Origin: Novosphingobium sp. PP1Y
GTDB lineage: Bacteria; Pseudomonadota; Alphaproteobacteria; Sphingomonadales; Sphingomonadaceae
Assembly: GCF_000253255.1 (NCBI RefSeq)
Contig: NC_015580.1
Location: 3,361,001 to 3,425,000, forward strand
Reading direction: 5' to 3'
DNA: 64,000 nt
Made by a program: the position numbers and the translations under genes. Positions 40,758 to 48,307 of this stretch are shown here, piece by piece (within the stretch, counting starts at the first letter, position 1; every line of letters begins with the position of its first letter). The notes under the pieces are model-generated. The model saw only the letters and a program-made list of their open reading frames with translations. It had not been told where the DNA came from and did no database searches.

Positions 40758-40992
40758 CGACATCTCTCTTTGAGATGACGAACGCAGCGGTGATGGCCTA
40801 CTCCCTGCGATGAAAATCAGAGCGAGTTGGAGGCCGCCGCCTCACCTCCGGTTGGGTCCGAACGTGATGTTCCGTGGCGCTAGTTTCCTGAAATGCCTGT
40901 TTTTCACATTTTTAATTACGCTCTTCCTTTGAGAACCGCCTTCCATCCGATAAACGAACAAATGTCGAACGCAGAGGTATGTGGGTAGCGCA

Positions 40993-41541
40993 ATGCAAGA
41001 AAACGATCAGCGCGGACGCATCGTATCCGAGGGGCGAAAGTTGGCGACTGATGTCCTTTATTCCGAGAAGGCCCATTTCGCTGCGGCGAGCCGGTGGCGC
41101 TATTGGCAGTTCTGGCTTGGCATAAGCGCAGCAGCGCTGGCCGCACTCGCTGGGGCGAGTTTCCTTTCCAAGGTTTTCGACCCAGCCGTACAGGAATGGC
41201 TGCCAGCGGTGCTGGCATTCATGGCTTCATTGATCACGACACTGTCGACGATCCTGAAACCTGATCAGGTCTGGGAGAAACATCACGCTGCCGGGGTGGA
41301 CTATGGCGTTCTACGCCGGCGGATCCGTCATTTCATCCAGATTGAAGCCCAAGACACCAGTGCAGATTGCACAAGGCTGGGTGACGCTCTCTCCACGTTA
41401 GAGGCGGAAGTCGCGGTGGTTCAAAAGCGGTCACGGCCAATACCGCGCTACGCGCATAAGCAGGCATACAAGAGCATTCACGCCGGTCACGCCGACTACA
41501 CAGACGTGGAACTCGATGCGGCAACGGGACCGATCGCATGA
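40993..41541 (+). CDS. SLATT-domain membrane protein
   Basis: The 182-residue protein (ATG at 40993; a GTG at 40981 is also in frame) fits the SLATT group: a short cytosolic helix YSEKAHFAAASRWRYWQFWLG, two membrane helices (about 25-47 and 60-80, ISAAALAALAGASFLSK and WLPAVLAFMASLITTLSTIL), then a long C-terminal helical region with WEKHHAAGVDYGVLRRRI. SLATT proteins are predicted pore-forming effectors often linked to nucleotide second-messenger systems. Its stop overlaps the CD-NTase start (ATGA), which ties the two together in translation. It could be a toxin or a membrane sensor. Confidence 0.8.
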   Translation: MQENDQRGRIVSEGRKLATDVLYSEKAHFAAASRWRYWQFWLGISAAALAALAGASFLSKVFDPAVQEWLPAVLAFMASLITTLSTILKPDQVWEKHHAAGVDYGVLRRRIRHFIQIEAQDTSADCTRLGDALSTLEAEVAVVQKRSRPIPRYAHKQAYKSIHAGHADYTDVELDAATGPIA

Positions 41542-42974
41542 AGCACGTCGAGCATTTTCGCAACTTCCTGAAGGATACGGTCAACCTCAATCAAACCAGG
41601 ATCACTGATCTCGAAAATTCCACCGGAGCAATCGAACGCTTTATTCGCCAGAGCACGTGGGAACCGACGATCAAACGGTTTGCGGAGCAGGGTTCCTGGG
41701 CTCATGACACGATCATCAAGCCGGTCGACCAAGGTGAGTTCGATGCGGACCTCCTGGTCATGGTGGACCCCGTCGATGGCTGGACGGCCGAAGATTACGT
41801 CAAAACGCTCGGGAAAACTCTCAAGGAAAGCAGCACTTACGGCGAAAAAACGAAAGTCTGGGATTATTGCATCACCGTCACTTATGCGAAGGAGCATAAG
41901 GTTGATGTCGCGCCCTGTGTCGTTGAACGCATCTGGGCCAATACTCTCGAAGTCTGCAACAAAAAGCACGATGAATTCGAAGAGAGTCGGCCGGAAGAAT
42001 ACACGCAGTGGCTAAAGGACAGGAATGCAATCTCGGGAACCAACTCGTTCCGGAAGGTGACGCGCCTCGTAAAATACCTGCGAGACATCAAACTGACTTT
42101 CAGCTGCCCTTCAGTGATTCTCACGACACTACTGGGCAATCACATCCATGATTGGGACAAGGGCAGCAGCAGCTTCGCCGATGTCCCGACGGCCCTCAAG
42201 ACCCTTATGGGGCGCCTCGATGACTGGCTTCAGGCAAGGCCGGACAAACCGCAGATACCCAATCCCAAATTGCTCGGCGAAGATTTCGCGGCGAACTGGC
42301 CAGAAGCGAAGTACGAAAATTTCCGCAACAAGATCCAGCGCTATCGGACCTGGATCGATGAGGCCTATGATGAGCCGGACAAGAACGAGAGCATAATCGC
42401 TTGGCGCCGGGTTTTCGGACCCGAATTTGCCAAGGGCGTCACTGTCGAAGTTAAAAAGAGTCTCAGTGAAGCGACCGCTTTGGCACGAGTGCTGGCATCG
42501 GATGCTGCGTACAACCATGACCTGGTTCGCGATGTGCGGCTCTATGGCGCTGCCATCGTCCCGGCATCTGTCAGTCATCCTGATCATCAAGAACCTGCCG
42601 CATGGCCCATAAGCGCCCGGCCGTGGATCGATCTTTTGATTACGGCACACCATCAGCGTAAGCGAAGTTCGGCGGGCAAAGCGGTACAATCTGGTGAGGT
42701 CCTCGCCCCCAGAGGCGGATTGCTCTTTCGTGCATTTGCTTTTGGCGGCCAATCGTTCCCCTCGGATTGCCACATCAAATGGCGCATCACAAACACCGGA
42801 ATTACAGCCATGATTGCCAAATGCGGTAGGGGTGATTTCTATTCCTCAGAGAAGGGCAATACCCGTTGGGAGCCATTGGCGTACCACGGCGTGCATGTCG
42901 CCGAAGCATTTCTGATCTCAGCGGACGGCGCGCTGCTAGGACAAAGTCGTCCATTCCATGTTGTGATCGACTAG
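41538..42974 (+). CDS. CD-NTase (SMODS nucleotidyltransferase) with AGS-C sensor domain
   Basis: The 478-residue protein has a complete nucleotidyltransferase active site: Gly52-Ser53 in EQGSWAHDTIIKP, the metal-binding pair Asp69 and Asp71 in EFDADLLVMVD, and the third acid Asp123 in HKVDVAPCV. An alpha-helical OAS-like region follows (FRKVTRLVKYLRDI). The C-terminal 80-90 residues, from FRAFAFGGQSFPSDCHIKW through NTGITAMIAKCGRGDF to HVAEAFLISADG, match the AGS-C domain, a nucleotide or ligand sensor in such enzymes. It should make a cyclic oligonucleotide signal on infection. No Cap2/Cap3 genes accompany it. The next gene starts 23 bases later. Confidence 0.9.
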   Translation: MKHVEHFRNFLKDTVNLNQTRITDLENSTGAIERFIRQSTWEPTIKRFAEQGSWAHDTIIKPVDQGEFDADLLVMVDPVDGWTAEDYVKTLGKTLKESSTYGEKTKVWDYCITVTYAKEHKVDVAPCVVERIWANTLEVCNKKHDEFEESRPEEYTQWLKDRNAISGTNSFRKVTRLVKYLRDIKLTFSCPSVILTTLLGNHIHDWDKGSSSFADVPTALKTLMGRLDDWLQARPDKPQIPNPKLLGEDFAANWPEAKYENFRNKIQRYRTWIDEAYDEPDKNESIIAWRRVFGPEFAKGVTVEVKKSLSEATALARVLASDAAYNHDLVRDVRLYGAAIVPASVSHPDHQEPAAWPISARPWIDLLITAHHQRKRSSAGKAVQSGEVLAPRGGLLFRAFAFGGQSFPSDCHIKWRITNTGITAMIAKCGRGDFYSSEKGNTRWEPLAYHGVHVAEAFLISADGALLGQSRPFHVVID

Positions 42975-42996
42975 CCAGTCAGAGCCGGGAGGGGAA

Positions 42997-44388
42997 ATGA
43001 GCAAGAACATCCTGATTTTTTCGGACGGTACCGGCCAATATGGTGGTATCCGCCCGGATCAGCGCCTGTCCAATATCTACAAGATGTACCGTGCCATGCG
43101 GCCGGGAACCCAGACCGGCATCAGCCCCGCTGAACAAGTCGCTTACTATGATCCCGGCCTGGGCTCGGGCGAACTCGGCGGTCGATTGCGCAACATCCTC
43201 GCCTCGGCATTCGGTACCGGCATCAGCGAAAACATTGTCGATTGCTACGAAGCGATCATCAAGAATTATGAAGACGGCGACCGCGTGTTCATCTTCGGCT
43301 TTAGCCGCGGCGCGTATACAGCCCGCTGCATTGCCAACGTCATGAATCTGTGCGGCGTACCGAGGAGCGGGGAGAACGGTAATCCACTACCCGCCGGCGG
43401 CATAGCTCTGCGAAAAATTGCCGAAGAGGCCGTGTATAAGGTCTACGAGCATGGATCGGGACATTCCCGTGCCGAGTACGAGACAGAGCGAGAGGAGCTC
43501 GCACGCAGGTTCCGCGAAAAGTATGGAAGCCGGGGCACCGGCTATTCTGGCGAAGCCCAAGGGAATGTCGCTCCTGCCTTTGTGGGCGTGTTCGATACCG
43601 TAGCGGCACTCGGCACCGTCATCGTCAGGCGTATCCTTGGGCTCCTCTTCGTCGTTAGCCTCGCGCTGGTCGCGAGCGCGTGGGGGTTCGATTGGGCGGA
43701 GCCGTGGAAATTGCTCGCGCACGTTCCTGCGGGGTTCTTCCTTATCAGCCTTCTTTGGGCTTCGAAGAAGCAGTTCAAGTACATTCGTAATCCGCCGCAG
43801 GGAGGGCGGCTCAGTTGGCACTTTGCTGCATGGAATCTTAAGAACTATGACCGGTTTCTCGACAGCAGTGTTGGCTATGCGCGGCACGCCCTGTCGATTG
43901 ATGAGAACCGCAAGCGCTTCCCGCGCGTCGGTTGGGGGTTGCGCAAGGATACAGATGAACAGGATCGCGGCGATCTCGCCTGGCTCAAGCAAGTGTGGTT
44001 TGCGGGGAACCATTCCGACATCGGCGGGAGCTACCCTGAGAACGAATCTCGCCTCTCCGACATTTCGCTACAATGGATGCTTGACGAATTGCGATCGATA
44101 CCAAACCCGCCGTTGATCGATGACAGGTTCGTGCGCACCTTCCCCGATGCCCTCGGTCTGCAGCATGATGAAGTGAAAGCCAGCCGTGAACTTTGGCCGC
44201 GCTGGTGGCCTCGCTGGGCTCGATTTGGCTGGAAGGAGGAAAGCCGCAGCATCCATCCCGAAGCTGTATTGCATGATACGGTTCTCACGCGCCTTCATGC
44301 GCCATCAGTGGGACAATATGACACAATGGCCCCTTACCGCCCTATTGGGCTCCAGCGCCACCATCAGGCATCGAAGTTTTTCATCTAA
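42997..44388 (+). CDS. DUF2235 alpha/beta hydrolase with two membrane helices
   Basis: GGGAGGGG precedes the ATG; the product is 463 residues. DUF2235 is related to the T6SS phospholipases of the Tle1 type. The nucleophile elbow is GFSRG with Ser103 (IFGFSRGAYTARC), the acid is probably Asp200 in FVGVFDTVAALG, and His339 in FAGNHSDIGGSYPE completes the triad. Two hydrophobic helices are inserted after the acid (about 207-231 and 240-256), which would anchor it in the membrane. Lying directly after a CD-NTase gene on the same strand, it is the likely killing effector: membrane lipid hydrolysis triggered by the cyclic nucleotide. No signal peptide is seen. Confidence 0.85.
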   Translation: MSKNILIFSDGTGQYGGIRPDQRLSNIYKMYRAMRPGTQTGISPAEQVAYYDPGLGSGELGGRLRNILASAFGTGISENIVDCYEAIIKNYEDGDRVFIFGFSRGAYTARCIANVMNLCGVPRSGENGNPLPAGGIALRKIAEEAVYKVYEHGSGHSRAEYETEREELARRFREKYGSRGTGYSGEAQGNVAPAFVGVFDTVAALGTVIVRRILGLLFVVSLALVASAWGFDWAEPWKLLAHVPAGFFLISLLWASKKQFKYIRNPPQGGRLSWHFAAWNLKNYDRFLDSSVGYARHALSIDENRKRFPRVGWGLRKDTDEQDRGDLAWLKQVWFAGNHSDIGGSYPENESRLSDISLQWMLDELRSIPNPPLIDDRFVRTFPDALGLQHDEVKASRELWPRWWPRWARFGWKEESRSIHPEAVLHDTVLTRLHAPSVGQYDTMAPYRPIGLQRHHQASKFFI

Positions 44389-44586
44389 AGAATTTTCAGG
44401 TAACGTATTTACTCTAATTTCCAACGCATAAACACTGCAAATACAAACAAACTTATGCCGATTTATTGTCATAATTGTTCGTTCTTGTATTCGGCTACGA
44501 CGTAATGGCGATGAACATTTTAAGTAAATTTCGCGCCTATATCGATGCAATATTTTCGGACAAGGTCATATTAAGGGGGAAATCTC

Positions 44587-46893
44587 TTGATAACCGAGAT
44601 TAAGATTGTCGACGTGGCGACCTACCCGGCCACTGGTGAGCGGCTGACGGACCTTAAGAAGGTGAACTACTTGTTCGGCCACAATGGCTGCGGCAAGACG
44701 ACAATCTCTCGCGCGGTTCACGACCCGTCGATCTGCGCGGGATATACCGTCAGTTGGCGCGACGGACGCGAGCTTGCGACGCTGGTTTTCAACCGAGATT
44801 TCGCCGATGCCAGTTTCGGGGACCAGATGCAGGGCATCTTTACGCTCGGCGAGGATTCGACCCGGGCGGTGGCGGAGATCGAGCGCCTTACGGACGAGAT
44901 CGCTGGAATAGATAACGACATGCTCAACCTGCGCCGGAATCTCGTTGGAGAGGACGGCACCGGCGGCCGCGAGGCCGAACTCGCGGCGGCGCGCGCGGCG
45001 CTGACCGAGGCGTGCTGGAAGTCGCAGGTCGACCACAAGGACGCGTTCATGGGCGCCTTCACCGGCTTCCGTGGCAAGAAGGGCGACTTCTGCACGAAGC
45101 TGCTGTCCGAGGCAGAGGGCAACACTTCGGAGTTGAAGACGCTGGACGCCCTGACGGCGGAGGCGGCGACCGTCTTCCAAGATGCCGCGACGCCGGAGAT
45201 CGCGATCGCTCCGATTTCCTTCGATCGCTTTGCGGGTCTGGAGGCTTCTCCGATCCTCGCTCGCAGCATCGTGGGCTGCGACGACGTGGTCGTGGCCGCT
45301 CTCATCGGTCGCCTTGGCAACAGCGATTGGGTCAAGCAGGGCGTTGGATATCTGAACGAAGCCGACGGCCCATGCCCATTCTGCCAGCAACCAGCGCCCG
45401 TCGGACTGCTTGATGAACTCAACGCGTTCTTCAACGAACAGTATGAGGCTGATCTCGCCTCGATCGACCTTCTCGCGGCCTCGTATGAACAAGCCGTCAA
45501 TGCCGTCGTCGCCAGCATTGACGCCCTCGTTGCGGCGCCACATCGGTTTATGGACGCGGCGGTCCTCGGCGAACGCGCCGCGGCGCTAAAGACCGCTTTC
45601 GAACTCAACATCGAACGCATCACGGCGAAACGGAAGGAGCCGAGTGGTGTAGTCGAGCTCGACGCTACGGCCGAGCTGACGGCTGCGATCACCGCCCTGA
45701 TCGCGGCCGCGAACGAGGCGACCGAGCAGTATAACGCCACCATCCGCAACCTCGCGAGCGCAAAGTCGGCGCTAACCGCGCAGATATGGAGGTTCGTCGT
45801 CGAGGAACGACGCACGGATCTCGACACCTACAAGACCACGGCCGACAATCTTCAGCGCGCGATCGACGGTATGCGTGGCAGCATCACCCACAAGACCACG
45901 CGGCGAGCGGACCTGAGACGCCAACTCTCCGCGATCGAGGAGACGATCACCAGCGTCCGCCCGACGGTCGATTCCATTAATCGGATCCTCGGCCAGTATG
46001 GCTTCTCCAATTTCCGCCTCGAGGTAGCTGGCGAGCGCGGCGACATGTATCGCATCGTGCGACTGGACGGGAGCGAGGCGGCACACTCCTTGAGCGAGGG
46101 CGAGCGTTCTTTCATCACCTTCCTCTACTTCTATCACCAGCTAGCTGGCAGCACCTCGAGCACAGGCACCGCGGTCGATAAGGTTGTGGTATTCGACGAT
46201 CCCGTCTCGAGCCTCGACGCCGACGTCCTGTTTGTGGTCAGTGCGCTGATCCGGAAGGTCATATCCGATGTGCGGGAGAATGTAGGCAACGTCCGCCAAG
46301 TGTTCGTGCTCACGCACAACATCTACTTTCACAAGGAGGTCAGTTTCGACCGAGATCGCCGCGGCCGGGCGCGGCCATTCGAGTCCTTCTGGATCGTGCG
46401 GAAGCGCGAGAATGAGTCCTCGCTCACCCACTACGATTACAACCCGATCAAGACCTCATACGAATTACTGTGGGATGAGGTGCGCAATCCGAATCGACCA
46501 AACCTCACGATCCAGAACACGATGCGCCGGATCGTCGAGAACTATCTAACCGTCCTGGGGGGGCTGAAGCAGGACGAGATCGTCGCACTTTTTGAAGGGC
46601 GCGACGCCCAGATCTGCGCTTCGCTGTTCTCGTGGATCAACGACGGATCACACAGCTCGCACGACGATATTTACGTCGCCGTCGATGACAATGCCGTGCA
46701 AGGCTACCTGCGCGTGTTCAGAGAGGTGTTCGAGCGCACAGGGCACGGCGCGCACTACCGGATGATGATGCGCATCAGCGAGGACGATTCGGAAGGTGGC
46801 GGAGTGGCTGCGACACCTGTGGGCGCAGTCAAGGCTCCTCCCGTTACACCTACCCCGCCTACCCCAGCTCCCGAGCAGCCAGTGGCTGGATAG
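44587..46893 (+). CDS. RloC/PrrC-like ABC-type ATPase with zinc hook and candidate anticodon-nuclease site
   Basis: It starts at a TTG (44587) after AAGGGGGAAA and has 768 residues. Walker A is GHNGCGKT (31-38), the ABC signature SLSEGERS (501-508), Walker B VVVFDDPVSSLD (533-544) and the H-loop His577. Between them long coiled coils flank a zinc hook, CPFC (Cys263, Cys266), as in RloC. The C-terminal domain has RRIVE (Arg647/648 and Glu651) and NDGSH (His689), a spacing like the Arg-Glu-His triad of PrrC anticodon nucleases. It probably senses DNA damage or infection and cuts tRNA. A Pro-rich tail follows. A 193-base AT-rich gap precedes it. Confidence 0.8.
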   Translation: MITEIKIVDVATYPATGERLTDLKKVNYLFGHNGCGKTTISRAVHDPSICAGYTVSWRDGRELATLVFNRDFADASFGDQMQGIFTLGEDSTRAVAEIERLTDEIAGIDNDMLNLRRNLVGEDGTGGREAELAAARAALTEACWKSQVDHKDAFMGAFTGFRGKKGDFCTKLLSEAEGNTSELKTLDALTAEAATVFQDAATPEIAIAPISFDRFAGLEASPILARSIVGCDDVVVAALIGRLGNSDWVKQGVGYLNEADGPCPFCQQPAPVGLLDELNAFFNEQYEADLASIDLLAASYEQAVNAVVASIDALVAAPHRFMDAAVLGERAAALKTAFELNIERITAKRKEPSGVVELDATAELTAAITALIAAANEATEQYNATIRNLASAKSALTAQIWRFVVEERRTDLDTYKTTADNLQRAIDGMRGSITHKTTRRADLRRQLSAIEETITSVRPTVDSINRILGQYGFSNFRLEVAGERGDMYRIVRLDGSEAAHSLSEGERSFITFLYFYHQLAGSTSSTGTAVDKVVVFDDPVSSLDADVLFVVSALIRKVISDVRENVGNVRQVFVLTHNIYFHKEVSFDRDRRGRARPFESFWIVRKRENESSLTHYDYNPIKTSYELLWDEVRNPNRPNLTIQNTMRRIVENYLTVLGGLKQDEIVALFEGRDAQICASLFSWINDGSHSSHDDIYVAVDDNAVQGYLRVFREVFERTGHGAHYRMMMRISEDDSEGGGVAATPVGAVKAPPVTPTPPTPAPEQPVAG

Positions 46894-46896
46894 CCG

Positions 46897-47715
46897 ATGG
46901 ACAGCCCGGTCTCGATCGATAGGGCGTGGTGGGAGCATCTCACCCCAACACCGATGCACAAGCTGCGCGGGGAGGTCGAACGGCGGCTGCGTGCCTGGTG
47001 CAAGACGGACTACGGCAAGTTCTGGTTAAGCAGCACGCGGGCGCCAGGTGGCGTGATCAGGATCAACGCAGGCGACGCCATCCCGGATTTCCACTTGGTC
47101 GCGATGCGCAACGGCTTGAAGTTCATTGCGCCGCAGAAGCGCATGCGCGAGGGGCACCGAAGCGTGTCGATCGGCACGAATGAATATAGGTCCGGTAAGC
47201 CTCAACAAGCCGGTGGGCTCATGCTATCGCCCGTGATCCGTCTCGACCTCGTGACCGACCCGGCGCTCATGGGTGCAGCGCGCAGGTTTGACATCGATAT
47301 GCCCTCCTCAAGTGTGACTGAACCGAGCATCCTGTTCTCGGCACCTGCGCACATCCTCATTGCGCCGAATGGCTGGCCAAAGAAGTCGTTCGTCCTCTAC
47401 CAGCATATCTTCGGCGAGGGCTGCTCCTATCCCGTCGATGGCTACTTCTACGTCGGCATCACGACGCGTAGCTGGAAGACCCGCTGGGCCGAGCATCGGC
47501 GCGCGATGCGCAAGGGCAGCAACCTGCTGTTCCACCGCAAGCTGCGGGAGGAACTGGATGCCAAGCGGGTGACCTACATCCACCACAAGGTGATGGCCGT
47601 TACGACCAACGTCGAGGCGCTTTACGAAGCGGAGGAAGCGCTGGTGCGCGGTCATTGGGACGACACCAGGCGGCTAAACATGATCCCAGGCGGTCGGGCC
47701 GGCTACCGCTACTAG
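46897..47715 (+). CDS. GIY-YIG nuclease-domain protein, partner of the zinc-hook ATPase
   Basis: The gene begins 4 bases after the ATPase stop. Its 272 residues have an unrecognised N-terminal half (WWEHLTPTPMHKLRGEVERRL, KFWLSSTRAPGGVIRINAGD). The C-terminal 100 residues are GIY-YIG-like: DGYFYVGITTRSWKTRWAEHRRAM as the two strands and catalytic Arg helix, then VEALYEAEEALVRGHW with the Glu and LNMIPGG with a conserved Asn. It could cut DNA or RNA. Tight coupling suggests that it works with, or is controlled by, the RloC-like protein. Such a pair is not something I recall as a named system. Confidence 0.75.
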   Translation: MDSPVSIDRAWWEHLTPTPMHKLRGEVERRLRAWCKTDYGKFWLSSTRAPGGVIRINAGDAIPDFHLVAMRNGLKFIAPQKRMREGHRSVSIGTNEYRSGKPQQAGGLMLSPVIRLDLVTDPALMGAARRFDIDMPSSSVTEPSILFSAPAHILIAPNGWPKKSFVLYQHIFGEGCSYPVDGYFYVGITTRSWKTRWAEHRRAMRKGSNLLFHRKLREELDAKRVTYIHHKVMAVTTNVEALYEAEEALVRGHWDDTRRLNMIPGGRAGYRY

Positions 47716-48307
47716 CGGCGCGCTGGCCTAGTCGACCCAAGTCCGGAAGATGTGCCCGACGATCGAGACCGGACGGTGTCCAATTGGCTGGAGAAAAATT
47801 ACGACCCTCCTCTCCCATTAACTTGAGCGTGAGTGACCAGAACGGCGTATTTTGGTAATAACCTGACCATCTCTGCACGGCCAAAGTTGACGGACGGAAT
47901 TCGATTAACAGCCAGTCTGAACTTGGGAATCGAAAATTGGTTGCTGAGCGACCGACAAGGTGAAGGGTTTCGGGCGCTTGCGCACGAAAGCCTCCCATGC
48001 AGGAACCCGCGGGCCCGACAGGCTGGGCTATGGGGATTTACGCGTTGGTGTGGTCTGGCGGGTTGAAGTGTGCGCTTTGATGGAGGCACCACAGCAGCGC
48101 AGCGGTGGTTGTCTGGATGCACCGGAGATGTGTTTGCCGGGCTGTCGACGATGATGCCAGGAGCAGACGCTCGAGCGCGGCATGGTTCCATCTTCGATTT
48201 CCCGATGACGACCGATTGAAGGCTGACTGCTTCTGGAAAATCAATCACGCATAGCGGTCGCTAGCGTGCCAGTTGAGGAATCGTTTTGATGGGGTAGCGG
48301 AAGATCG
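47716..48307. other. Intergenic region with no supported gene
   Basis: These 592 bases lie between two convergent defence units. I see only short frames without conserved character, no strong hairpin and no repeats. It may hold remains of an earlier insertion. Confidence 0.5.

Noticed and set aside
44566..45543. Minus-strand frame of 325 codons opposite the RloC-like ATPase
   Set aside because: The ATPase has complete Walker, signature and H-loop motifs; the antisense product is low-complexity.
47716..48307. Possible small genes in the gap between the GIY-YIG and NACHT genes
   Set aside because: Frames under 80 codons on both strands, none with a ribosome-binding site or plausible composition.
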